Assembly: GCA_944325665.1 (NCBI GenBank)
Contig: CALVAY010000017.1
Coordinates: 1-36,111 of the forward strand
Origin: Candidatus Gastranaerophilales bacterium
Lineage (GTDB): Bacteria > Cyanobacteriota > Vampirovibrionia > Gastranaerophilales > Gastranaerophilaceae
Direction of reading: 5' to 3'
DNA: 36,111 nucleotides
In this document: piece by piece, positions 24,672-33,100 of the stretch
Layout: each line of letters opens with the position of its first letter
How positions within the stretch are numbered: position 1 is the first letter of the stretch
Notes under the pieces: model-generated
The model's database searches: none
What the model saw: the letters and a program-made list of their open reading frames with translations, nothing else
What the model was told of the DNA's origin: nothing
Position numbers and translations under genes: made by a program

Positions 24672-25661
24672 TTGCAAAACATCTTAATCATATCACCCAT
24701 AAGCATAGCAGGCGAACTGATTTTAAAGGGCTTTTATGAAGGCTTTTTAAAATTGGGGCATAAGGTTGATTTTGTTGATGTTAGAGAACTAAAAAATTAT
24801 GAATCCAAAAATGAGCCCGATTTTATACTTTGTTATGATTATGGCTATTTGATTTTACAGGACGCTTTTTTAAAAGTTAAAAAATTTCTTGAAAAAAATA
24901 AAAACTTAAAACTCATACACTACTTTGCAGATGACCCTTTTTCAAACTATGCTCTAAGCTCAAATGACTCTCTAATTCAGACTTTTAAGAATTTGCTTTT
25001 GGACTGTTCAAATAATATTGAGCTTTATTTTTGGGATGAAAAGTTTTTAAATTCTTTTAGCGAAAAAGAAGGAAAATTTTTCCCGCTGTGTGTAAATTGT
25101 GATAAGTATAAAGATTGGGACTTAGAGAAAAAATACGACATAACCTTTGTGGGGCGTCCTTTAGGGGGAAACAGAGAAGAGATTTTAGCTCAAGTTGTTA
25201 AGCAATTTAAAAATAAGTTAAAAATTTTTTCCTACCCTAAGCATTTTGAAAAAAGTGTTGAGCTTATGAAAAAATTCCTTAATGAAGAAGAGTTAAAGTG
25301 TTATAAAGACTGTTTTTCGGGCTATATTTGCGAACAAGAAGAATTGTCGAGAATATATAACAGTTCAAAAATAAATTTGAATATTAATTTACAAGGCGAA
25401 AATTCCCTTAACTTTAGAACCTTTGAGGTTTTATCCTCTAAGGGTTTTTTATTGCAAGATAAAAGGGGAGATGTCCAAAAATTAGGACTTTTTGATACCC
25501 TTGTTGAATATGATGATAAAAAAGATTTAATCGAAAAAATCACTTATTATCTTGATAAGCACGATGAGCGTGAAAAAATTGCGCTCCGAGCGAGAAAGCT
25601 CACTTGTGAGCACTACAATATACTGTCCCGAGCGGGCGAGATACTCAATATAGTTGAGTAA
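24672..25661 (+). CDS. CgeB/DUF3880-like glycosyltransferase
   Basis: Probable GT-B glycosyltransferase acting on a surface glycan or protein; 329 residues. The TTG start at 24672, with GAGGGA upstream, gives MQNILIISPISIAGELILKGF, a Rossmann strand-loop-helix; a longer frame would run into the rpsP terminator. Motifs: HYFADDPFSNYAL near residue 90, DITFVGRPLGGNREEI at mid-protein, and the donor-binding end NSLNFRTFEVLSSKGFLLQDKRGDV followed by a helical tail ARKLTCEHYNILSRAGEIL. This end pattern is typical of CgeB-type proteins. Substrate unknown. It stands alone between the rpsP terminator and dapL. Confidence 0.75.
   Translation: MQNILIISPISIAGELILKGFYEGFLKLGHKVDFVDVRELKNYESKNEPDFILCYDYGYLILQDAFLKVKKFLEKNKNLKLIHYFADDPFSNYALSSNDSLIQTFKNLLLDCSNNIELYFWDEKFLNSFSEKEGKFFPLCVNCDKYKDWDLEKKYDITFVGRPLGGNREEILAQVVKQFKNKLKIFSYPKHFEKSVELMKKFLNEEELKCYKDCFSGYICEQEELSRIYNSSKINLNINLQGENSLNFRTFEVLSSKGFLLQDKRGDVQKLGLFDTLVEYDDKKDLIEKITYYLDKHDEREKIALRARKLTCEHYNILSRAGEILNIVE
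25642..25660. promoter_or_regulatory. Inverted repeat TACTCAA-n5-TTGAGTA ahead of dapL
   Basis: Perfect 7-bp arms (25642-25648, 25654-25660) with a five-base centre at the very end of the glycosyltransferase gene. It is followed by A rather than T residues on either strand, so it is not a standard terminator. It overlaps the -35 zone of the dapL promoter and could be an operator. Confidence 0.35.
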
Positions 25662-25676
25662 AAATCGAAAAATAAG

Positions 25677-25685
25677 TGATAAAAT
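25677..25685 (+). promoter_or_regulatory. Extended -10 element of dapL
   Basis: TGATAAAAT is a perfect TGn extended -10 followed by a 21-base interval to the ATG containing AAGGAG (25695-25700). No good -35 is present at 16-18 bp, as is common for extended -10 promoters. Confidence 0.5.
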
Positions 25686-25706
25686 AAATAAATTAAGGAG
25701 AATAAA

Positions 25707-26894
25707 ATGGAATTAACATATACAATTAAGCCCTCAAAAAGAATTTTAGAATTACCGAAATATATTTTTGCAGAACTTAATGAATGGAAGGATGAAGCCC
25801 GCTCACAGGGAATAGATTTAATAGATTTAGGAATAGGAAACCCTGACGGTGCTACTCCAAGACCGGTTGTCGAGGCTGCACTAAAGTCTATTCAAATGCC
25901 AGAAAGCCACGGTTACCCGAGCTTTAGAGGTAAAGATGACTTCAGACGTTCAATTGCAAATTGGATGAAAAAAAGATACGACGTAGATATTGACCCGATT
26001 GACGAAGTTCAAACTCTAATCGGTGAAAAAGAAGGTCTTGCAAATATTGCGCTTGCATACTCAGGCCCCGGTGATATAAACATTGTTCCTGACCCTTATT
26101 ACCCCGTATTGTCGCGTGGTTCTTGGGTTGCCGGGGCTGATGTTTACCATGTTCCATTAACCGATGATAATGACTATTTGCCCGATTTAGACTCAATTCC
26201 TGAAGATATTGCAAAAAGGGCAAAAATGTTCTTTATAAATTATCCTAACAATCCGACAGGTGCTACTGCTCCAAGAGAATTTTTGGAAAAAATGGTTGCA
26301 TATTGCAAAAAATACAACATTTTACTTGTATCGGATTTAGCATACGGCGAAGTTTGTTATGATAATTACCGTCCTTTGAGCATTTTCAACATTGAAGGCG
26401 CTAAAGATATTGCAATTGAGTTCCATTCGTTCTCAAAAACTTTCAACATGGCAGGCTGGAGAGCAGGCTTTGCGGTTGGTAAAAAAGAATTTATCGATGT
26501 ACTTTATGCTATGAAATCAAATATTGATTACGGTACAAGTTCAATCGTTCAAGACGCTTGTATTGCAGCTCTTGAGATGGATTATAAATATGTTCAGGAA
26601 ATTATGGACAAATATAATTCACGAAGAGAGCTTGTAGCACAAAGCTTTAATAAGCTTGGCTGGCATATGAAAAGAAGTTCGGCTACTATGTACTTTTGGC
26701 TAAAAGTACCAAAGGGCAGAAAATCTAAAGAATTCTGTAAAGATGTACTGTTTAAAACAGGTGTTATGTTTACCCCAGGTATTGCTTTTGGCGAGTATAG
26801 CGATGATCACTTCAGAGTTTCAATTGTTCAGCCTACTTCACGTCTTGAAGAAGCTTTCAGAAGATTAGAAAAAGCAAATATAAGATTTGAGTAA
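25707..26894 (+). CDS. dapL: LL-diaminopimelate aminotransferase-like PLP enzyme
   Basis: Fold-type I aminotransferase; best match is LL-diaminopimelate aminotransferase, which converts tetrahydrodipicolinate directly to LL-DAP for lysine and peptidoglycan synthesis in plants, Cyanobacteria and Chlamydiae. Features: DLGIGNPDGATPRPVVEAAL (37-59), Y-x-x-F-R-G substrate loop (70-75), YPNNPTGA (179-186), D210 and Y213 of the cofactor site, and the PLP lysine K244 in SFSKTFNMAGWR, with a C-terminal FRVSIVQP carrying the carboxylate-binding Arg. 395 residues. A closely related alanine or aspartate aminotransferase is the alternative, since specificity is hard to read from sequence. Confidence 0.82.
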   Translation: MELTYTIKPSKRILELPKYIFAELNEWKDEARSQGIDLIDLGIGNPDGATPRPVVEAALKSIQMPESHGYPSFRGKDDFRRSIANWMKKRYDVDIDPIDEVQTLIGEKEGLANIALAYSGPGDINIVPDPYYPVLSRGSWVAGADVYHVPLTDDNDYLPDLDSIPEDIAKRAKMFFINYPNNPTGATAPREFLEKMVAYCKKYNILLVSDLAYGEVCYDNYRPLSIFNIEGAKDIAIEFHSFSKTFNMAGWRAGFAVGKKEFIDVLYAMKSNIDYGTSSIVQDACIAALEMDYKYVQEIMDKYNSRRELVAQSFNKLGWHMKRSSATMYFWLKVPKGRKSKEFCKDVLFKTGVMFTPGIAFGEYSDDHFRVSIVQPTSRLEEAFRRLEKANIRFE

Positions 26895-26912
26895 ATGTAA
26901 ACTTATTTACAT
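26895..26912. promoter_or_regulatory. Palindromic operator candidate over the pilin -35
   Basis: ATGTAAA-CTTA-TTTACAT, perfect 7-bp arms, begins right after the dapL stop and its right arm contains the TTTACA -35 of the pilin promoter (26906-26911). Binding of a dimeric regulator here would block polymerase. Without a T-run it is unlikely to be a terminator. Confidence 0.5.
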
Positions 26913-26933
26913 CAAAAAAAAGTATGGTAAAAT
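26906..26933 (+). promoter_or_regulatory. Promoter of the Flp pilin gene
   Basis: TTTACA (26906-26911), a 16-bp spacer and TAAAAT (26928-26933) with a perfect extended TATGG. It is the best-formed promoter in the window, as expected for an abundant structural protein. The leader of about 22 bases carries AAGGAA before the ATG. Confidence 0.75.
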
Positions 26934-26961
26934 ACAGTTATAAAGAAAAAAGGAATAATAA

Positions 26962-27216
26962 ATGAATTTTTTAAAGAAAAGCAGTGCACAAAGTTTGGTA
27001 GAATATGCATTAATCTTGGCCCTTGTTACGGTTATCGCAATTACAGCCCTGCAGTTCTTGGGTCAAAAAGTTAATACTGCGGTAACCGGAGTCGGTGATG
27101 ATGTTGAAAAAACAACGCAAGACGCCGCAAAAACATACTGTGAAGGTCTTGGCAGCGGTTACAGCTGGAATGAATCAACAGGTAAATGCGAAAGTTCAGG
27201 CAATACAAACCCTTAG
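26962..27216 (+). CDS. flp: Flp/Tad-type major pilin, orphan
   Basis: 84-residue prepilin. A short basic leader MNFLKKSSA precedes QSLVEYALILALVTVIAITALQFLG, the hydrophobic pilin helix with the Flp hallmark Glu-Tyr at positions 14-15. Processing is expected before Q10 or nearby; the residue at -1 would be Ala9 rather than the usual Gly. The mature C-terminus carries two Cys (C60, C76) that may form a disulfide loop, and it ends in a Ser/Gly/Asn tail. It lies about 15 kb from the Tad machine genes and is transcribed alone. Its last four bases overlap the convergent kdsB stop. Confidence 0.85.
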   Translation: MNFLKKSSAQSLVEYALILALVTVIAITALQFLGQKVNTAVTGVGDDVEKTTQDAAKTYCEGLGSGYSWNESTGKCESSGNTNP

Positions 27217-27947
27217 TTTGCTTTGTTTTCAGAAATATTTTTAAACTTGTCTAAATCCCGTTGGGTGTCAATCCCGATGGGATTTAGTGTTGTAAGCGCA
27301 ACTTTTATTTTCATTCCGTTTTTAAGCGCGCGCAGCTGCTCTAAGCTTTCAGCCTTTTCAAGGTCGGATTGTTCAAGGGAAGTCATTTTGATTAGCGAGT
27401 CGCGCCTGTAGCCGTAAATGCCGATGTGGGCGTAGTATTTTGCTTCTCCTTTGTTTCTTTCGTATGGTATGGGGCAGCGCGAAAAATACAGCGCGTTAAA
27501 ATCGTTGTCAAATACGCATTTTACGCAGTTGGGATCTTGTATTTGTTCCTCTTGTGTTATTTGTCTTACAAGGGTTGAAATATCGCAGTCATTTTCAACT
27601 AAAGTCGATATTGCAAGGTCTATGACCTCGGGAGTAATTTGCGGCTCATCTCCCTGCATATTTAAAATAAAGTTGTATTCATCGTGTCTTTTTGCGACTT
27701 CACAAATCCTGTCAGAGCCTGATTTATGCTCACAAGAGGTCATCTCGACATTTGCGCCGAATTTTTTTGCACTGTCATATATAAGTTCGCTGTCTGTTGC
27801 TATTATAACCTCATCCGCCAGTTGAGATTTTTTTGCGGCTTCCCAAACCCACTGGATTATGGGTTTGTTATCTACCTCTTTAAGTAATTTTCCGCATAAT
27901 CTTGTTGATGAGTATCTTGCAGGTATTATAATAACGGTTTTATTCAT
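27213..27947 (-). CDS. kdsB: 3-deoxy-manno-octulosonate cytidylyltransferase
   Basis: Activates Kdo as CMP-Kdo for the inner core of lipopolysaccharide; its presence argues for an LPS-bearing outer membrane. IIPARYSSTRLCGKLL at residues 6-21 forms the CTP loop, then PIIQWVWEAAKKS, EVIIATDSE, SGSDRICEV, FILNMQGDEPQI, YFSRCPIPYERN, and IGIYGYRRDSL; the end has IGIDTQRDLDKF. 244 residues is standard. It follows the exported TPR gene by 11 bases with AAAGGA as ribosome site, so it depends on that gene's promoter. Confidence 0.94.
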   Translation of the reverse strand: MNKTVIIIPARYSSTRLCGKLLKEVDNKPIIQWVWEAAKKSQLADEVIIATDSELIYDSAKKFGANVEMTSCEHKSGSDRICEVAKRHDEYNFILNMQGDEPQITPEVIDLAISTLVENDCDISTLVRQITQEEQIQDPNCVKCVFDNDFNALYFSRCPIPYERNKGEAKYYAHIGIYGYRRDSLIKMTSLEQSDLEKAESLEQLRALKNGMKIKVALTTLNPIGIDTQRDLDKFKNISENKAN

Positions 27948-27958
27948 TTTTTTGTCCT

Positions 27959-30055
27959 TTAGTAATATTTTTCACCTAATTCAATAACTTTTTTTTCGGC
28001 TTCTTTGATAAGCTCTTCTTCTTTTGGGTCAACAGAGAGATATTTTTCATAAGCTTCAAGTGCGTCTCTGAATCTTCCGTATTTTTCACAAACTTTTGCA
28101 AGTGAATAGTAGCCCAGGCTGAAGCTTCTGTTTAGTTTTACCGACATCCTGTAACTTTTAATTGCTTCAGGATACATCTCCATTGCTTCTAAAATTATAC
28201 CCCTGTAATAGTAGGCTTGAGGGTCATCGGGATACAATTTCATTGCGGTTTCAATTTTCTTTAGTGCATTTTTGTAGTCTTTTTTATCATAATACGTATA
28301 TGCTTCATTTAAAAGATTTGTTGTATTTTGATTTTTTAAATAATTTGAAAGTTTAATTGCTTTTACGTTCTTCGGGTTAAGTTCAACAGACTTTAAGAGC
28401 ATACTTTGTGCAAGCTGCGGACTGTTTTGGTCAAGATAAGTAAGAGCAAGCGAATAGTATGTGTCAGAGTTTGTATTATCAAGAGAGATGGCTTTTTTGT
28501 AGTTTTCGGCAGCCATTTTATAATTTTTTAAATATCTGTAACAGTTGGCAATAGCAATATGAATATCGGCATTTTTAGGCTCGATTTGCTCGTAAATCTT
28601 AATTGCTTTTGTCCATTGGTTAGACTTTAGATAATTAAGCGCCAATTCGTCTTTTTTTGTATCAACATTTTTTGCTTGGTTTAAGTATATTTTCTTTATT
28701 TCTTCATTTTGAGGAATGTGTTTGTATGCTTCAAGTATAAGCTTTTGAGCTTCAAGATTTTTCCCTTCAAGCTCATATATTTCATACAATTTTAGATAAG
28801 CTTTTTCGTTCTTCGGGTCTTTTAAAATAGTTTTCTTGTAAAGTTCAATTGCTCCTTGGGTTTGGTCAAAACTTATTAAAAGCTCGGCAAAATCATATAA
28901 AAATTCTGCGTCGGCAACAAAATTTTCATTCAGGGGATATAAATTGTTGATGACTAAATCAATATCACCTTTGTTTTTTAAGGTTTCATAAACCCCGTAT
29001 TTTGCCTGTTTTGAGTCGGGGTATATTGCCAAAATTACCTGATATTCTTTTAGTGCTTCTTGAGTTTGACCCATGGCCAAAAGGGATTTTGCTTTTCCTG
29101 CGCGAATTTGAGATTCATACATATTATCCCTCAATATATTGTCATAAACCCTTATTGCCTGAGGGTATTGCTTTGTATCGTATAAAAAGCCGCCAAGTCG
29201 GTATTTTAAAAATACGTCTTTAGGGTTTAAAAATATTGCCCTTTGATACAGCTCATAAGCTTTTTTATAATCTCCCGTTTTCTCACTTATAATACCTTGC
29301 GCCTCATACAAGTTAGCACTTCTGGGACTTCTTTTTGTAGCTATTGTCAAAGGTATAACGCATTGTTTTAAAATTTGCTCATCATCGGATAAATTTATGA
29401 CCTTAAGGTAATATTCAAGAGCGAGAGAGTTTCTGTTTGTTTGCGTGTATAATTTTGCAATTTTAAAAAGGCAGGAAACATTGTTAGGGTTAATCTCAAG
29501 AGCTTTTTTATAGTAGTTTAGAGCACTGTCTTTAAAAGTGTTTGTTTTTTGCTCAATGTCCCCAAGGTATTCAAGGCAAACTTCTCTTTCGACGTTTTTT
29601 GCATAAAGCTCTTCAAATTCATAAGCACTTGCGTAATATTTACCCTCAAGGTAGAGATTTTTTGCTATTTCGAGCCGATTATAATTATCGTATTCAAAGC
29701 CTGATTTTTTAACGGTTTCATTGAGCTGCTCCAAAAGCGTTTGGTATTCTTTTGAGAAATTATATTTTTTTGCAAAATAAAGTGCCGAGCGAAGGCAGTC
29801 TGTGGCTTCAATGTAGTCTTTTTTAAATACTCTTAATTGTCTTGCAAGTTTCTTTTGCGCTTTTATGTATTCTTTTATTGTGTCTTGAGATTTGTCTTGA
29901 AGAAGTTTTTTTTCAAGTGAATATATTTTTTCATTGTTATAACTGTTTTTTAACGGTGTTGAGTTAATCTCTTGCGAGTAGGCTAAGGGTGAAAAAGCAA
30001 GCGATAAACAAAACGAGGTTATTATAAAATTTTTCTTAAAGTTATAATTGTACAT
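27959..30055 (-). CDS. Large exported TPR-repeat protein (698 aa)
   Basis: Unidentified. The start at 30055 is preferred because it gives a standard signal peptide (MYNYNFKKNFIITSFCLSLAFSPLAYS, cleavage near AYS-QE) and lies nine bases after an extended -10; an upstream ATG at 30118 would add a second hydrophobic stretch and sits at the preceding terminator. The body carries a dozen or more TPR units, for example ALNYYKKALEINPNNVSCLFKIAKLYTQTNRNS, ANLYEAQGIISEKTGDYKKAYELYQRAIFLNP and AYYYRGIILEAMEMYPEAIKSYRMSVKLN, reaching almost to the C-terminus. Probably periplasmic. Being upstream of kdsB suggests an envelope role, but this is inference. Confidence 0.8.
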   Translation of the reverse strand: MYNYNFKKNFIITSFCLSLAFSPLAYSQEINSTPLKNSYNNEKIYSLEKKLLQDKSQDTIKEYIKAQKKLARQLRVFKKDYIEATDCLRSALYFAKKYNFSKEYQTLLEQLNETVKKSGFEYDNYNRLEIAKNLYLEGKYYASAYEFEELYAKNVEREVCLEYLGDIEQKTNTFKDSALNYYKKALEINPNNVSCLFKIAKLYTQTNRNSLALEYYLKVINLSDDEQILKQCVIPLTIATKRSPRSANLYEAQGIISEKTGDYKKAYELYQRAIFLNPKDVFLKYRLGGFLYDTKQYPQAIRVYDNILRDNMYESQIRAGKAKSLLAMGQTQEALKEYQVILAIYPDSKQAKYGVYETLKNKGDIDLVINNLYPLNENFVADAEFLYDFAELLISFDQTQGAIELYKKTILKDPKNEKAYLKLYEIYELEGKNLEAQKLILEAYKHIPQNEEIKKIYLNQAKNVDTKKDELALNYLKSNQWTKAIKIYEQIEPKNADIHIAIANCYRYLKNYKMAAENYKKAISLDNTNSDTYYSLALTYLDQNSPQLAQSMLLKSVELNPKNVKAIKLSNYLKNQNTTNLLNEAYTYYDKKDYKNALKKIETAMKLYPDDPQAYYYRGIILEAMEMYPEAIKSYRMSVKLNRSFSLGYYSLAKVCEKYGRFRDALEAYEKYLSVDPKEEELIKEAEKKVIELGEKYY

Positions 30056-30064
30056 TGTAATTAA

Positions 30065-30073
30065 TTTATAACA
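30065..30073 (-). promoter_or_regulatory. Extended -10 for the TPR-kdsB operon, probably leaderless
   Basis: Minus-strand TGT-TATAAA (TATAAA at 30065-30070) lies nine bases before the ATG at 30055, which lacks a Shine-Dalgarno. A second TATAAT is just upstream (30075-30080) and could give a longer leader. The -35 region is weak. Confidence 0.45.
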
Positions 30074-30118
30074 AATTATAACCCCTAAAAACACTATCAT
30101 TTGTATGATTTTGAGCAT

Positions 30119-30148
30119 AAAAAAACGCCCTCATTGTTGAGGGCGTTT
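30119..30148 (-). terminator. Intrinsic terminator of tpsA
   Basis: On the minus strand an 11-bp perfect stem AAACGCCCTCA / TGAGGGCGTTT with a four-base loop is followed by seven T (30119-30125). It starts 18 bases after the tpsA stop and separates it from the TPR-kdsB operon. Confidence 0.93.
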
Positions 30149-30165
30149 GAAAATCAGATTATGAA

Positions 30166-33100
30166 TTATATTTCGTATTCATTTTCTTTTTTTTGTGTTG
30201 TAGTAGCTTCATCATCGATTTGAATTCTTGCTGCTGCACTAACGATACCTGTTGTAGGATCTGTTGTGTTGTTAGCAATCGGAGCTACTCTGCTTACCGG
30301 TTCTAATTGACGAGGTAGGCGCATTTGGTTAATTAAGCTGTCTAAACCTAGGTCAGGATTGAATTCCGGTGGGTTTGGATTAACTTCCGGTGGAGGTTCA
30401 CAACCTGAAACAGGTTTTTCGTAAACTAGTAGGAATTTTTCCATTACACCGTTAGAGTCAAATTCGATGAAGTGTTTTTTGTATGTGTCGATTGCTTCAC
30501 CTGCTTCCGGTTGGTGTTTACCGGGAACGAAGTGGTCTGTGTATGTGAAGGAATCAGGTTGAATGAATTGGTCGAATGATTCCATAGGATCTAAGTTGAA
30601 TTGACCCCAGTTAGCAACTTCGATATATGCTCTGCCTGAAGGATCTTTTGTAACGCCTTCGATATCAGAAGCAGTTAAATCAGTGATAGCTGCTAGGAAT
30701 GTATCGTTTTTATCAAGGTTCAAGTTACCTGATTTGATTTTTGAAATTGCAAGTACGTCGTCTGCTGCGTTAATTGTAACAGTTTTGTTTGATAGTTGAT
30801 TGCTGTTATATTTAGCGTTGATTTCAATACCTGCTTTTTTGTTGTTAGCACCAACTAAGTTGATGTTTGTATCTTTATCAGCATTTGCGATAAGTTTTGT
30901 GCTGTTAACTTTAAGAACTGAACCGTCAGGAGTTGTAAAGTTTCCGCCTGCATTGATGATAGTTTTTGTAGCTTCAGGAGCAGAAGAATTTTTAGCTTTG
31001 ATAGTTACGTTCTTAAGTGCTACATCGCCTGTGGCAGTGATGTTGTTTACATGACCGTTGAATGTTGTATCATCAGCGTAAACATTGCCGTTTGTAATGT
31101 TGATGTTGTTATTGCGATTAGCGTTGAAGTCAACTCTTGTAGCGTTAAGTGATTTGTTTGTACCTGTGATATTGTTGTCTCTGCCTGCGTTTAGAACTAA
31201 GCGTTCGCTGTAACTTAAGTTAGCAAAGTTGTCAATATCAGCGTTAATATCAGCGTCATTGTTTTTAGTTGTGATTCTGATGTTTTTGCCTTTAAGAGTT
31301 GAATCTTTTGTGATGTGTGTACCTGCATTGTGAGTCAATGCTTGGTTTAGGTTGATATCACCTGCTGAAGTTAGTTTTGAGTTTTGAACAAATACTTCAC
31401 CTTTTGTGCTGTCTAATGCGTTAGCTGTGATATCGCCTTTGTTAGTTGTGATATTTGAACCGTTTTTGATTGTAACTTTACCGCCTGTTGATTCAAGAGT
31501 TATGCTGTCTTGATTTTGAGCTTGGTTTAATGTTACGTTCATATCAAGGGTATCTTGATCAACTGTTGCTTTAAAACCTCTTCTTTGAAGTTTAGCGTTG
31601 TCGATTGTTAAGTTACCGTTTGTTGAAATTTTAATACCTTCTGAGTAAGGATTTGTTTCAGATAAAGTTGTACCGTCTTTGATTGTTACGTTGTTAACCA
31701 TACCTGACGGGTGAACAAAGTTCAAACCGTTGAACACTAGTGTTGAGTCAGCAATTGTTGTGTCTGTACCATACATATTAAGAGCTTTGTTTGTTGTGTA
31801 TAGAACAGAATTGTTTTTAACGTCAATGCTGCCTGGTGTATATAGTGTTGTGTAGTTTGTTGATTCAGAGTAAGTATTGTCAAGAGTGATACCTTTGCCT
31901 GCTGCTAATTCAACTGTTTTTAGTAAATTAGCTGCACTTGCGTCGTTATCAGAGTGGTTTCTTGCTCTTAGAACTGAATCTTTAGCAGAGATTTTTCCTG
32001 CTGCTGCAACAAGTAAGTTACCTTTAGCGTGAAGATTTGTGTTTTCGATTTTAACATCTCCGCCTTTTGCAGAAACAGAAATATCACCTGCATAAGAACC
32101 GTTTACATTTGGATCGCCAAGGTTTTTGTTAGCATAAGCAGATTCAAATTTAGAATTTGTTAAGTTAACGTTTTTACCTGCTGTAACGGCAATTCTACCA
32201 CCTTTTTGAGAGTAAGTATTTTTACCGTCAGCTTTGTGGTATGTGTTATTTGTTTGTAGGTGAGTATTATCAATGTTTACGTCGTTTTGACCTTTGATGA
32301 TAATATCGCCGTATTCGTTATTAACAAGTTTGTAGCCTTTAACAATTGAGTTTTTAATGTTGATGTCGGAACCTGCTTTTTTTCCTGCGTTTTCAATTGT
32401 TATTGAACCTGATTGGATAGTTGCTCCGTCCATGTTGATATTGTTTGTAATTGAAGAATTTGAATTTGAAGCAACTTTGTGTCCGTTAATATTACCGTTT
32501 AATTGGTAATTAAAGTTAACGCCATCACCCGTAACGATTCTTACGTTAGAGAAAGATTGGTGGTGCTTAGAAGCATCTTGACCGCCGCCGTAGTTGTAAT
32601 TTAAGTTTGTTCTGATTAAAGAATCTTTGTAGATGTTAACGTTATCTGCTGCTATACCTAGAGACTTATCTACGTTAAAGTCTGTACCTTGTAAAGTAAC
32701 GGCAGCGCCGTCAGTAGTTTTTAGCGCACCATTTCTGATGAATTGTGCCTTCGTAACTAAATCAGAAGGAGTACCGTCTGATTTAATGTTAAATGTTGCT
32801 TTGTAAGCTTGTAATTGTTCAGGTGTTAAATCTTTAAGGTTTTTAGCACCTTTAAGGTCAAATGTAGTTGCAGTGAATGAGTTCAAGTCAACTTGTGAAC
32901 CTTCACCAAACATTAGACCGTTGGGGTTGATTAAAATTACTTTACCTGTACCTGAATAGCTTGCACAATCTCCGCCTACGCAAGAGTTTGTTAATTTACC
33001 GTAAATTTGTGATAAACCGCCTGTTGCAAGTACACGGTTCAATGATGTTTGCGAGTTGTTTGTAAACCCGAAGTTTACATGACCGTCTTTGCCTACGTTG

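Noticed and set aside
27451-27825. 124-codon plus-strand frame inside kdsB
   Set aside because: Antisense to conserved KdsB motifs; Ser/Cys-rich translation typical of a shadow frame.
30055-30118. Upstream ATG at 30118 as start of the large TPR gene
   Set aside because: It would place a second hydrophobic segment before the signal peptide, begin beside the tpsA terminator and lie upstream of the best -10.
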